Part shown: piece after piece, positions 30,445 through 38,160 of the stretch
How positions within the stretch are numbered: position 1 is the first letter of the stretch
Layout: each line of letters begins with the position of its first letter
From: JBBDYQ01 sp035553855
GTDB taxonomy: Bacteria; Actinomycetota; Thermoleophilia; Solirubrobacterales; Thermoleophilaceae
DNA: 64,000 bases
Assembly (NCBI GenBank): GCA_035553855.1
Contig: DATMJO010000123.1
Location: 5,661-69,660, forward strand
Direction: 5' to 3'
Program-made: the position numbers and the translations under genes
The notes under the pieces: model-generated
The model's database searches: none
The model's input: the letters and a program-made list of their open reading frames with translations, nothing else
Told to the model about the DNA's origin: nothing

Positions 30445-31635
30445 ATGCGAGCACTCACCTACCACGGCCCGCGCGACGTGCGGGTCGACAACGTGCCGGA
30501 CCCGGCGATCGAGCAGCCCACCGACGCGATCATCCGGATCACCTCGAGCGGCATCTGCGGCTCCGACCTGCATCTGTACGAGGTCCTCGACCCCTTCCTC
30601 GACGCGGGCGACGTGCTCGGACACGAGCCGATGGGGATCGTCGAGGAGGTCGGCGCCGAGGTCGACGGGATCGCCGCCGGCGACCGCGTCGTGATCCCCT
30701 TCAACATCTCCTGCGGTCACTGCTTCATGTGCGACCGCGGGCTGCAATCGCAGTGCGAGACCACCCAGGTCCACGAGCAGGGCACCGGCGCGGCGCTCTT
30801 CGGCTACACGAAGCTCTACGGCCAGGTGCCCGGCGCGCAGGCGGAGTATCTGCGCGTGCCGCAGGCGCACTACGGGCCGATCAAGGTGCCCGAGGGGCCG
30901 CCCGACGACCGCTTCGTCTATCTCTCCGACGTCCTGCCCACCGCGTGGCAGGCCGTCGAGTACGCCGATGTCCCGGATGACGGCGTGCTGCTCGTCCTCG
31001 GCCTGGGACCGATCGGGGAGATGTGCACGCGCGTCGCCCAGCACCGCGGCGTCGAGCGCGTGCTCGCGGTCGACCTCGTGCCGGAGCGCCTCGAGCGCGC
31101 CCGCACGCATGGAGTCGAGGCCCTCGATCTGACGAGCCACGACGGTGAGCTGCCCGGCGTCGTGCGCGAGCTGACGGGCGGACGCGGCCCCGACGCCGTC
31201 ATCGACGCCGTCGGGATGGAGGCCCACGGCTCGCCCGTCGCGAAGCTCGCGCAGCGGATCACCGGGATGCTGCCCGACTCCATCAGCCGCCCGATGACCG
31301 AGAAGTTCGGCGTCGACCGCCTGAGCGCGCTGCACGCGGCGATCGAGCTCGTCCGGCGCGGCGGAACGATCTCCCTGTCGGGCGTCTACGGCGGCGCCGC
31401 CAGCCCGATGCCGCTGATCCAGATGTTCGACAAGCAGATCACGGTGCGCATGGGCCAGGCGAACGTCAAGCGCTGGGTCGACGAGATCATGCCCCTCCTT
31501 ACGGGCGACGACGATCCGCTCGGGGTCGAGGACTTCGCGACCCACCACGTGGCGCTCGACGATGCCCCACAGGCGTACGAGGCATTTCAGAAGAAGGAGG
31601 ACGACACCTTCAAGGTGTTGATCGCGCCGGGATGA
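30445..31635 (+). CDS. Zinc-dependent alcohol dehydrogenase (formaldehyde dehydrogenase-like)
   Basis: Medium-chain dehydrogenase of 396 residues. GICGSDLHLYE holds the catalytic Cys and Asp ligand, LGHEPMGIVEEVG the His-Glu pair, and CGHCFMCDRGLQSQC the four-Cys structural zinc site. VLVLGLGPIGEMCTRVA is the NAD-binding GxGxxG. The length and the long C-terminal part (WVDEIMPLLTGDDDPLG) resemble the glutathione-independent formaldehyde dehydrogenase/threonine dehydrogenase-like branch. Substrate unknown. ATG 30445 gives the standard MRALTYHGP start. Its TGA is also the start of repeat copy E. Confidence 0.9.
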   Translation: MRALTYHGPRDVRVDNVPDPAIEQPTDAIIRITSSGICGSDLHLYEVLDPFLDAGDVLGHEPMGIVEEVGAEVDGIAAGDRVVIPFNISCGHCFMCDRGLQSQCETTQVHEQGTGAALFGYTKLYGQVPGAQAEYLRVPQAHYGPIKVPEGPPDDRFVYLSDVLPTAWQAVEYADVPDDGVLLVLGLGPIGEMCTRVAQHRGVERVLAVDLVPERLERARTHGVEALDLTSHDGELPGVVRELTGGRGPDAVIDAVGMEAHGSPVAKLAQRITGMLPDSISRPMTEKFGVDRLSALHAAIELVRRGGTISLSGVYGGAASPMPLIQMFDKQITVRMGQANVKRWVDEIMPLLTGDDDPLGVEDFATHHVALDDAPQAYEAFQKKEDDTFKVLIAPG

Positions 31636-31662
31636 AGCGTTGGTCCCTGGCACCTCTGTTGC
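31633..31662 (+). repeat. CCTGGCAC-family degenerate repeat, copy E
   Basis: TGAA at 31633 followed by core TCCCTGGCACCTCTGTTGC at 31644-31662. Like copy D it is preceded by GGA, and its first three bases are the stop codon of the upstream gene. Confidence 0.6.
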
Positions 31663-31698
31663 GGGGGCGTCTGCCGGGCCGGTGGCGCCCCGACGCCC

Positions 31699-31704
31699 TA
31701 TCGT
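31699..31704 (+). promoter_or_regulatory. -10 hexamer TATCGT, leaderless-type spacing
   Basis: TATCGT ends 6 bases before GTG 31711; no ribosome binding site is visible. Confidence 0.45.
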
Positions 31705-31710
31705 CACCTC

Positions 31711-32325
31711 GTGCGCATTCCCGCCGCCCGGCACGCCGACCGCCCCTGGCGCATCCACGACCTGGCCCGGGACTTCCGCGTCGAGGACGTCTGGGCGCTG
31801 CCCACGCCCGGCGGCCCGGATGACTTCCCGCTGCTCGTCGAGGCGGTCGCCGAAGGCGACCCGTCGCAATCCGGCTCGCGCGCGAGCCGCGCGCTCTGGG
31901 CGCTCCGCTGGAAGCTCGGCGAGGTCTTCGGCTGGGACGACCCGGACTCGGGCCTCGGCGCGCGCGTGCCCACCCTGCGCGGCCGCCTACCAGGCGATCT
32001 CCGCGGCAGCGCCGACGGCGTCGACTTCTCCGCGCTCCCCTTCACCCCGCTCTACCTCACTCACGAGGAGTTCGCCGCCGAGATCGCCAACCGCACCGTC
32101 CACGGCGTGATGCACCTCGGCTGGGTGGAGGGCGACGACGGCCGCCACCACGGCGAGATGGCGGTCTACGTGAAGCCCAACGGCGCCTTCGGCCGCGCAT
32201 ACATGGCGGCGATCCGGCCCTTCCGGCTGCTGCTGATCTACCCGGCGGCCATGCGCCAGATCGAGCGGCGCTGGAGCGCCGCGAAGCGCGCTCCGGCGCC
32301 CGGCGACACGGCACCCCTCGAGTAG
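31711..32325 (+). CDS. DUF2867-type protein
   Basis: Protein of 204 residues starting at GTG 31711. WRIHDLARDFRVEDVWALPTP with the following GGPDDFPLLV is the family signature; FTPLYLTHEEFAAEIANRTVHGVMHLGWV and MAVYVKPNG in the middle are also characteristic, and a hydrophobic AYMAAIRPFRLLLIYPAAM follows. DUF2867 proteins are related to the START/polyketide cyclase-like fold and have no known function. Probably leaderless. Confidence 0.75.
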   Translation: MRIPAARHADRPWRIHDLARDFRVEDVWALPTPGGPDDFPLLVEAVAEGDPSQSGSRASRALWALRWKLGEVFGWDDPDSGLGARVPTLRGRLPGDLRGSADGVDFSALPFTPLYLTHEEFAAEIANRTVHGVMHLGWVEGDDGRHHGEMAVYVKPNGAFGRAYMAAIRPFRLLLIYPAAMRQIERRWSAAKRAPAPGDTAPLE

Positions 32326-32328
32326 GCT
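32323..32328 (+). promoter_or_regulatory. -10 hexamer TAGGCT overlapping the previous stop
   Basis: TAGGCT begins with the last two bases of the DUF2867 stop region and ends 7 bases before ATG 32336, giving the small gene its own possible leaderless promoter. Confidence 0.45.
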
Positions 32329-32335
32329 CCCATCG

Positions 32336-32794
32336 ATGTCCTACATCGCCGAGGAGGCGCGACGGGAGTTGCTCGACACGCTCGGCGATGCGATCGACGA
32401 GATCGCCGGCGCGCTCGCGGCGCTGGGCGACGCCTACGAACAGCTCGACGTGATCGGCGCCGACCGCCTCGAGGAGGAGCTCTTCCGGCCCGTCCAGGCG
32501 GCCTACGGGCGGGCGAAGCGGACGCACGCCGCCTTCGCGAAGGGCCACGGGCTGCCCGGACGGGACTTCTCGTCGGCGAACGCAGGGCTTCCCTCCACGG
32601 GACTCCGCGGCTTCATCGACAGCGCCGTCGAGTCCGTCACCGAGGCCGACGCCGTGCTCTCCGAGCTTCAGGACTCGATGATGCCCGTCGAGGTCGGCGA
32701 TCCGGAGCTTCGAGCCGGGCTCAGCGAGGTCCGCGGCCTGCTGGGCCAGGTGCGGGGCAACGCACGCGAGTTCGTGCGCACACTCGGTCGCTGA
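32336..32794 (+). CDS. Small helical protein of unknown function
   Basis: Protein of 152 residues which I do not recognise. It is predicted to be almost entirely alpha-helical and acidic (LLDTLGDAIDEIAGALAAL; FIDSAVESVTEADAVLSELQDSM; LGQVRGNAREFVRTLG), with an absence of Cys and no signal peptide. Codon bias is that of its neighbours, so it is probably real. It lies alone between the DUF2867 gene and the VOC gene on the same strand. Confidence 0.65.
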   Translation: MSYIAEEARRELLDTLGDAIDEIAGALAALGDAYEQLDVIGADRLEEELFRPVQAAYGRAKRTHAAFAKGHGLPGRDFSSANAGLPSTGLRGFIDSAVESVTEADAVLSELQDSMMPVEVGDPELRAGLSEVRGLLGQVRGNAREFVRTLGR

Positions 32795-32849
32795 CGCCCT
32801 CCGCGCTCGCGTCGTAGCCTCCGGGCACCCGATCCAGAGGAGCACAGCC

Positions 32850-33326
32850 ATGAGCACGCTCACGACCTGCCTGTGGTTCGACACCGAGGCCGAGGAGGCC
32901 GCCACCTTCTACACCTCGATCTTCCCGAACTCGGGCATCGGCGCGGTCGCCCGCTACAGCGAGGCCGGGCCGGGCGAGGCCGGCTCGGTGATGACCGTTT
33001 CCTTCGAGCTCGACGGCCAGAGCTTCATGGGGATCAACGGCGGCCCCGAGTTCACCCACAGCGAGGCCGTCTCCTTCCAGATCCCCTGCGAATCCCAGGA
33101 GGAGGTCGACCGCTACTGGGCGCGCCTCACCCAAGGCGGTGAGGAGAGCGTGTGCGGCTGGCTCAAGGACCGCTTCGGCATCTCCTGGCAGGTCACCCCG
33201 CGGCGCCTCGTCGAGCTGCTCGGCGGCTCCGACCCGGCGACCGCCGCCAGGGTCGCGGAGGCGATGTTCAAGATGCGCAAGATCGACATCGCGGCGATCG
33301 AGGAGGCGGCCGGCAACCCGGCATAG
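32850..33326 (+). CDS. VOC-superfamily protein (PhnB/3-demethylubiquinone methyltransferase-like)
   Basis: Protein of 158 residues of the PF06983 type. TCLWFDTEAEEAATFYTSIFPNS is the signature N-terminus, SFELDGQSFMGINGGPEF and FQIPCESQEEVDRYW follow, and GRISWQVTP-like DRFGISWQVTP closes the domain. Despite the historic family name, such proteins have no proven methyltransferase activity. AGAGGAG nine bases before ATG 32850 supports the start. Immediately after its stop lies the tail of a deleted arsI-like gene. Confidence 0.82.
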   Translation: MSTLTTCLWFDTEAEEAATFYTSIFPNSGIGAVARYSEAGPGEAGSVMTVSFELDGQSFMGINGGPEFTHSEAVSFQIPCESQEEVDRYWARLTQGGEESVCGWLKDRFGISWQVTPRRLVELLGGSDPATAARVAEAMFKMRKIDIAAIEEAAGNPA

Positions 33327-33330
33327 GGCC

Positions 33331-33420
33331 TGCTGCTACGCGCGCCAGGACAAGGTCTTCACCACCCACGCCGACAAGGAGACCGAGCGCAGCGAGGGCT
33401 CCGCCTGCTGCGTTGCATAG
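33331..33420 (+). pseudogene. 3' remnant of an arsI/cadI-like VOC gene
   Basis: Bases 33331-33417 encode CCYARQDKVFTTHADKE followed by TERSEGSACCVA and a TAG stop. ArsI/CadI proteins (C-As lyase, cadmium-induced VOC protein) end with CCYAxQDKVWV...CC, so this looks like their C-terminus without the rest of the gene. The frame has no start of its own here; it opens within the preceding VOC gene in another frame. Its place directly before arsR fits an original ars locus. Identification is from memory of the family. Confidence 0.6.
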
Positions 33421-33423
33421 ACT
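33418..33423 (+). promoter_or_regulatory. -10 hexamer TAGACT of the ars operon
   Basis: TAGACT ends 7 bases before ATG 33431 and overlaps the stop codon of the arsI remnant. An ArsR operator would be expected here, but I see no clear inverted repeat. Confidence 0.5.
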
Positions 33424-33430
33424 CCTGTCC

Positions 33431-33778
33431 ATGGAGCTGGAGCTCGCCCCGAAGACCAAGCGCCCCAAGGGCGAGGTCTGCGGCGAGCCGGTCGCCCTTC
33501 CCGAGGTCGACCGCGAGGCCGCCGCGCGCCTCGCGGTCCTCGGGAAGGCGCTGTCGGACCCGATCCGGATCCAGCTCCTCGACGTGCTCCGCCGCCACGC
33601 CGGTGAGGTCTGCGTCTGCGAGCTCGTGCCGCTGTTCGAGGTCTCGCAGCCCACCGTCAGCCACCACCTGAAGGTGCTGCGCGACGCGGGCCTCGTCGAG
33701 TCCGAGAAGCGCGGCCTCTGGGCCTACTACTACGTCCCGCCCGGCGCGCTCGACGACCTGGCGGACTGGCTCGGGTGA
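33431..33778 (+). CDS. arsR: ArsR/SmtB-family arsenite-responsive repressor
   Basis: Winged-helix repressor of 115 residues. AVLGKALSDPIRIQLLDVL begins the DNA-binding domain, GEVCVCELVPLF carries the CxC pair of the ArsR alpha-3 arsenite site, and VSQPTVSHHLKVLRDAGLVES is the recognition helix. When arsenite binds the Cys pair the repressor releases the promoter. It is the first gene of an operon with the aquaglyceroporin and ArsC genes, the stop overlapping the next start by 4 bases (GTGA). Confidence 0.92.
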   Translation: MELELAPKTKRPKGEVCGEPVALPEVDREAAARLAVLGKALSDPIRIQLLDVLRRHAGEVCVCELVPLFEVSQPTVSHHLKVLRDAGLVESEKRGLWAYYYVPPGALDDLADWLG

Positions 33779-34497
33779 CGGGCGCCCTCGGCCGCCGCGC
33801 CTGCGCCGAGGGGATCGGCGTCTTCGCGCTCGTCTTCGTCGGCTGCGGCGCGATCGTGACCGACGCCGAGCGAGCCGGCGCGCTGGGAACCGTCGGCATC
33901 GGGCTCGCGTTCTTCCTCGTCCTGCTCGCGGCGATCGCCTCGCTGGGCCACGTCTCGGGCGCCCACTTCAACCCGGGCGTCAGCCTCAGCTTCTTCCTCA
34001 CCCGCCACCTGCCGGGGCGCGACCTCGCCGCCTACGTCGCGGCGCACCTCGCGGGCGCGATCGCCGCCGCGCTCCTCCTGCTCGTGCTCTGGCCCGGCCA
34101 CCCCGCCGACCTCGGCGCGACCGTCCCCACGATCGAGCCCGCCCGGGCGCTCGTCGCGGAGATCGTGCTCACCGCCTTCCTGATGCTCGTGATCATGAGC
34201 GTCGCAACCGACACTCGCGCGGTGGGCGCCCCCGCCGCCCTCGCGATCGCTGCGGCCGTCGGGCTCGCCGCGATCGCCTTCGGCCCGCTCACCGGCGCCT
34301 CGCTCAACCCCGCCCGCTCGCTCGGCCCCGCGCTCGCCTCCGCCCAGTGGGAGGACTTTTGGATCTACCTCGCGGGGCCGCTCGCCGGCGCGCCGCTCGG
34401 CGCGCTCGCCTATCAGCTCGTCCGCGGCGAGCACCCGCCCGCCCGCACCGACCTCGAGGAGCGCGATGGCGACCGCGCTGTTCGTCTGCCTGCATAA
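33775..34497 (+). CDS. MIP-family channel (AqpS-like aquaglyceroporin) of the ars operon
   Basis: Six-helix MIP channel of 240 residues starting at GTG 33775. The second half-helix motif is normal (GASLNPARSLGP); the first is NPG instead of NPA (GAHFNPGVSLSFF). Between arsR and arsC it matches the Sinorhizobium meliloti arsR-aqpS-arsC arrangement, in which the channel lets arsenite formed by ArsC flow out and replaces an ArsB/Acr3 pump. No pump gene is present here. The last 32 bases overlap arsC in another frame. Confidence 0.88.
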   Translation: MTGALGRRACAEGIGVFALVFVGCGAIVTDAERAGALGTVGIGLAFFLVLLAAIASLGHVSGAHFNPGVSLSFFLTRHLPGRDLAAYVAAHLAGAIAAALLLLVLWPGHPADLGATVPTIEPARALVAEIVLTAFLMLVIMSVATDTRAVGAPAALAIAAAVGLAAIAFGPLTGASLNPARSLGPALASAQWEDFWIYLAGPLAGAPLGALAYQLVRGEHPPARTDLEERDGDRAVRLPA

Positions 34498-34864
34498 CGC
34501 GGGCCGCTCCCAGATGAGCGCTGCGCTGTTCGAGCGCGCCTCGGGCGGCCGGCACCGCGCGCTGTCGGCCGGCAGCGTGGCCGACCCCGAGGGCCGGGTG
34601 CACCCGGAGGTGGTTGAGGTCATGGCGGAGCTCGGCATCGACCTCTCCGAGCGCCGGCCCGAGCGGCTCTCGGACGAGCACGTCCGGGCCGCGGACGTCG
34701 TGGTGACGATGGGCTGCGGCGACGCCTGCCCCTACATCCCGGGCAAGCGCTACGTCGACTGGGAGCTGCCCGACCCGAAGGGTCTCCCCGTGGGGGAGGT
34801 GAGGGCGATCCGCGACGACATCGCCGGGCGCGTGGAGCGCCTCGTGGCCGAGCTCGACGGCTAG
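34466..34864 (+). CDS. arsC: Arsenate reductase, low-molecular-weight phosphatase type
   Basis: Reduces arsenate to arsenite. LFVCLHNAGRSQMSAALF contains the CX5R phosphatase loop with Cys8. VVTMGCGDACPYIPG supplies Cys84 and Cys88, the resolving cysteines of thioredoxin-linked (or mycothiol-linked) ArsC enzymes; DWELPDPKG provides the catalytic Asp. Length 132 is normal. The 32-base overlap with the channel gene indicates tight coupling. Its stop shares CTAG with the convergent glutaredoxin-like gene. Confidence 0.93.
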   Translation: MATALFVCLHNAGRSQMSAALFERASGGRHRALSAGSVADPEGRVHPEVVEVMAELGIDLSERRPERLSDEHVRAADVVVTMGCGDACPYIPGKRYVDWELPDPKGLPVGEVRAIRDDIAGRVERLVAELDG

Positions 34865-35142
34865 GCGGGGTTCGCCTCGGCCCAGGCGATGATCGCCTGC
34901 GAGCCGCCGATCCCCGTCCCGTCGTCCAGCTCGAGCACGGGCACGGTCGACTTTCCGGTCAGCTCCCTGGCCCGCTTGCGGCCCGCCGTCTGGTTGAAGG
35001 CGTCGGGCAGGATCGCCAGGCCGTAGGACTTGACCAGCTCGGGCTCGTGTCCCGCCGCGAGGAGCGCCTCGTGGGCGTTGCGGCAGGGATGCCCGCCGGG
35101 TCGCGGCGAGCGGAAGGTGCCGTAGCAGACGTAGAGCTTCAT
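34861..35142 (-). CDS. Single-domain glutathione S-transferase N-terminal/glutaredoxin-like protein
   Basis: Thioredoxin-fold protein of 93 residues. KLYVCYGTFRSPRPGGHPC opens the fold with one Cys at position 6 and another in HPC; HEALLAAGHEPELVKSYG, STVPVLELDDGT (the cis-Pro segment) and GSQAIIAWAEANP are typical of GST N-terminal domains. The C-terminal helical GST domain is absent. It could act as a thiol-dependent reductase. Position next to arsC is suggestive, but it is on the opposite strand. Confidence 0.75.
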   Translation of the reverse strand: MKLYVCYGTFRSPRPGGHPCRNAHEALLAAGHEPELVKSYGLAILPDAFNQTAGRKRARELTGKSTVPVLELDDGTGIGGSQAIIAWAEANPA

Positions 35143-35166
35143 GGGCGCGGAGAGTACAGGCCGCGC

Positions 35167-35820
35167 CTATGCCGCGAACGACAGCACGAGCAGCGCCTGC
35201 GCCAGGTGGTAGGTCACGATGATCGCGAGAGGGGCCCACGCCGCCTTCACGAGGAAGCGCTCCCGCGCGATCAGCGAGTCGGAGGTGGCGAAGCTCAGCG
35301 CGCCCGCGATCGCGAGCGCGTCACCCGTGCCCGTCGCGGAGATGAGCATCGCCGCGATCACGAGGATGTAGGCGCCGACCGGCCCCGCGAGCGCGGGCTC
35401 GCTCGAGGCGCGCACCGCCGCGAGCACGGGCCGGCCCACGAACACGACCACAGCGACGCCGGCGACGGCCCCCGCGGCAAGCCAGCCCGCCTCGGTTCCC
35501 GCCATGAAGAACGCGGCAACGAACGCGAGGTGCGCCACGAGGAACGACCCGAGGCCAGCCACGAACAGGTTCGGACCCTCGGAGCCCGGCTGGCGCCCCG
35601 GGAGCATCAGGAACACGTCGCCCGCGAGCGAGAGCACGAGCGCGGCGACGAGCGCGACGCGCGCGCCGGAGTCGGAGGGGTCGAGCGTGATCGCCGCGGC
35701 GATCAGGAACAGCATGCAGCCCGGCTTCGCGACGTACTCGACGTCCTTGCGGCCGCGCGCGACCGCCCAGGCGTTCACGGCCGCCACCGCACCGAAGGCG
35801 CCGACGAGCGCTGCCGTCAC
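35167..35820 (-). CDS. YhhN/TMEM86-type membrane protein (lysoplasmalogenase-like)
   Basis: Membrane protein of 217 residues with about eight helices. YVAKPGCMLFLIAAA (conserved KP in the second helix), LSLAGDVFLMLPG (GDxxLML) and FATSDSLIARERF (SDxxLA) are the diagnostic YhhN motifs with the conserved Asp residues. Animal members hydrolyse lysoplasmalogens; the bacterial role is uncertain. Transcribed towards the GST-like gene with a 24-base gap. Confidence 0.85.
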   Translation of the reverse strand: MTAALVGAFGAVAAVNAWAVARGRKDVEYVAKPGCMLFLIAAAITLDPSDSGARVALVAALVLSLAGDVFLMLPGRQPGSEGPNLFVAGLGSFLVAHLAFVAAFFMAGTEAGWLAAGAVAGVAVVVFVGRPVLAAVRASSEPALAGPVGAYILVIAAMLISATGTGDALAIAGALSFATSDSLIARERFLVKAAWAPLAIIVTYHLAQALLVLSFAA

Positions 35821-35894
35821 TGTGCGGTCCCCCCGTGCACGCGGGCGAGGCTACCGGTCAAGCACCCGGCGACGGCTGACGATACGAAGCGGGG

Positions 35895-36344
35895 ATGCGC
35901 GGCAGGCGACTCAGACGACTCGCGCTCGCGGCCGCCGCGACGGCAGTCGTGCTCGCGGCGCTCGCCTTCGCCGTCGCGGGTCAGGGCGGCCTCGACCTCC
36001 ATCCGGCTCCGTTCGAGGTGGGCGAGGACCGCTCGGTCGCGGGTGCGCCCGGCTGGAGCAGGCCGTGCTGGGCGGGACGCCTCGAGAGCGACGGGCGCCA
36101 CGCCCGCTCGTGCGCCCGGCTCCGCGGCCGCGTCATCTGGGTGACCCGCGACGCGGGAGACGGCGACGCCCACCTCGTCACGGTTGCCGGCCGCCGCCTG
36201 CGCTACGCGAAGATCTCGCGCCAGGTGCAGAGCTACGTGAAGGTGCCCGGCGTGGGCGACGCCGTCACGGTCGTGGGGCCGATGGTCGGAGGCGACCGCG
36301 TACGCGAGCAGGTCAACGTCTGGGCGCTCGAGCCCGGCTTCTAG
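35895..36344 (+). CDS. Small membrane-anchored or secreted protein of unknown function
   Basis: Protein of 149 residues; the first 29 (MRGRRLRRLALAAAATAVVL...) are a signal anchor. The exported part has two Cys (RPCWAG, RSCARL) that could form a disulfide and a beta-rich end (VIWVTRDAGDGDAHLVTVAG; VKVPGVGDAVTVVGPMVGG) reminiscent of an OB fold. I do not recognise a family. The hexamer TACGAA ends 6 bases before ATG 35895. Confidence 0.6.
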   Translation: MRGRRLRRLALAAAATAVVLAALAFAVAGQGGLDLHPAPFEVGEDRSVAGAPGWSRPCWAGRLESDGRHARSCARLRGRVIWVTRDAGDGDAHLVTVAGRRLRYAKISRQVQSYVKVPGVGDAVTVVGPMVGGDRVREQVNVWALEPGF

Positions 36345-36353
36345 CCACGCCGG

Positions 36354-36385
36354 GACGAAAAACCCTCCCTGGCACCTTTTTTTCA
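36354..36385 (-). repeat. CCTGGCAC-family degenerate repeat, copy F
   Basis: Core TCCCTGGCACCTTTTTTTCA at 36366-36385, alignable with copies D and E. Its terminal TCA (36383-36385) is the TGA stop of the minus-strand GT4 gene. The run of seven T in this convergent spacer may also terminate transcription of the plus-strand gene. Confidence 0.6.
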
Positions 36386-37528
36386 ACCCGCCGGGTCAGC
36401 GCGAAGGGCGAGGTCGAGGATCGCCTCGTGCTTCGCCTCCCAGGAGTGGCGCTCGACGAACGCGCGCCGTTCGTCCTCGCCGGCGCGGCCCAGGGCGAGC
36501 GCGCGCTCCACGGAAGCGGCGAAGTCCTCGCCGATGACGACGCGCTCGCTCACGCCGTGGAGCGGCGGCAGGTCCACGGCCGCCACCGGCAGGCCGGCCG
36601 CGAGGTACTCGTAGAGCTTCAGCGGGCTCATCGCCTCGGTCAGGTCGTTGCGCACATGCGGGAGGAGTCCGGCATCCGCCGCGTGCACCACGGCCGCCAA
36701 CTCGGCGCGTCCGACGCTCGGGTGGGCGACGAGCCCCGGCAGCCTGGAGAGGCGCGCCATCTGCTCCTCGTCGGGATGGCCACCCAGCATCACGATCGAA
36801 GCGTGCGGAAGCCGCGCGGCGACCGCCTCGACCAGGTCGGCATCGATCCGGCGGTCGAGCGTCCCGGTGTAGAGCAGACGCGGGCGTGGCAGCTCCGCGA
36901 ACCACCGCGGCGGCTCACCGGGCTCGAGCCACTCGGAGGGATCCACGCCGTTCGGGACCACGAGCCCCGGACCCGTCGGCCCGATTCTCTCCAGGAGCGT
37001 CTCGGACACCGCGCACACGGCACGCCCGCTCGCCGCGACACGCGTGTAGGCCTCCGCGAGCGCAGGCCACCACGGCCGGAGCGGCTCATACGCGGTCATG
37101 TCGTCGGTTGCGTACAGGGTCACGGGTCCAGCCCATTCGAGCAGGGCGAACCCGGCGACGAGCGGATCGTTGGTGATCACGGCCGGACGACGGAGCCCCG
37201 CCGACCCGGCCGCCCGCCTGATCCGCCCGTCCCACGCCCGGTACGACTTCGTGACTGCCGCCGTGGTCGTGGAACCGCGCCGCCTCAGACGCAGTGGTGC
37301 GTGATGGCTGACGCGGTCGTCGACGGGCAACGCAACTCCGCGTCCGAGCAGGCGGCGTGCGACCACACCGTAGCTTCGCCATGGATCGGCGACGAGCACC
37401 CGGCCGACACGGTCGCTCGCGATCAGGGCGCGCATCAGGCGGGCGCTTGCCCAGGTCAGGCGCTCCTGCTCGATCGAGTGCCACGTGAGCAGCCCCAGCG
37501 CGAAGACCGCGTCCGGCTTCCCGGTCAC
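36383..37528 (-). CDS. Family 4 glycosyltransferase
   Basis: GT-B glycosyltransferase of 381 residues from GTG 37528. The N-terminal domain includes VTLYATDDMTAYEPL, like TuaH/teichuronic acid-type enzymes, and LVVPNGVDPSEWL precedes the C-terminal domain. RLLYTGTLDRRIDADLVEAVAA and MSPLKLYEYLAAGLPVAAVDLP (the nucleotide-sugar site, E in KLYEYLA) are typical. It diverges from the hexapeptide acetyltransferase by 59 bases and heads the second polysaccharide region. Confidence 0.85.
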   Translation of the reverse strand: MTGKPDAVFALGLLTWHSIEQERLTWASARLMRALIASDRVGRVLVADPWRSYGVVARRLLGRGVALPVDDRVSHHAPLRLRRRGSTTTAAVTKSYRAWDGRIRRAAGSAGLRRPAVITNDPLVAGFALLEWAGPVTLYATDDMTAYEPLRPWWPALAEAYTRVAASGRAVCAVSETLLERIGPTGPGLVVPNGVDPSEWLEPGEPPRWFAELPRPRLLYTGTLDRRIDADLVEAVAARLPHASIVMLGGHPDEEQMARLSRLPGLVAHPSVGRAELAAVVHAADAGLLPHVRNDLTEAMSPLKLYEYLAAGLPVAAVDLPPLHGVSERVVIGEDFAASVERALALGRAGEDERRAFVERHSWEAKHEAILDLALRADPAG

Positions 37529-37587
37529 ATCGACCTGCGGCGGAGACGGCGCCTCACGGCCGGGGAGTCTGTCACGATCGCCACCGC

Positions 37588-38160
37588 GTGCGACCGCGCT
37601 CCCTACCGCTGGATGCCTACAGGCTCGCCGGGCGTGGCCGCGCGAAGCTGTTCACGCTGCTGGTGCGCCGCGGGTTCGCCGAGTTCGGCGCGGGCTCGGC
37701 GGTGCACCCCCCATTCCTCGTATACGGCGAGGACCGGATCGCCATCGGCCGAGACGTCGTCGTCCATCCGGGCTGCTGGCTCCAAGTGATCGGCGAGCAG
37801 GCCCGGGGAGAGGGCAGGCTCGCGATCGGCGAGGGCTGCTCGATCGGACGCCGCGCGCTGATCACGGTGGCCGAGTCGGTCGTGATCGGGCGCAAGGTCC
37901 TGCTCGCGCCAAACGTGGTCCTTCAGGACCACGTTCATGGATACGACGATGTCACGACGCCCGTAATCGATCAGCCGATCGCGCGCACCGCGCCCATCGA
38001 GATCGGCGACGGGGCGTGGCTCGGCCAGAACGTCGTCGTAGGGCCAGGCGTCCGGATCGGCCGCGGCGCGGTCGTCGGCGCGAACGCCGTCGTGCGTTCC
38101 GACGTTCCGGACCACAGCCTCGCGGTCGGCGCACCGGCCCGTGTCTCGCGCCGGTTCTGA
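37588..38160 (+). CDS. Hexapeptide-repeat acyltransferase (left-handed beta helix)
   Basis: Protein of 190 residues from GTG 37588. Imperfect hexapeptides (IAIGRD, LAIGEG, VVIGRK, IEIGDG, VRIGRG, AVVGAN) form a left-handed beta helix, closing with VPDHSLAVGAPARVSRRF. VVLQDHVHGYDDVTTPV contains the His-bearing loop of the acetyl-CoA site. It resembles WcaF/WbbJ-type sugar O-acetyltransferases and is probably used to decorate the polysaccharide. Confidence 0.85.
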   Translation: MRPRSLPLDAYRLAGRGRAKLFTLLVRRGFAEFGAGSAVHPPFLVYGEDRIAIGRDVVVHPGCWLQVIGEQARGEGRLAIGEGCSIGRRALITVAESVVIGRKVLLAPNVVLQDHVHGYDDVTTPVIDQPIARTAPIEIGDGAWLGQNVVVGPGVRIGRGAVVGANAVVRSDVPDHSLAVGAPARVSRRF

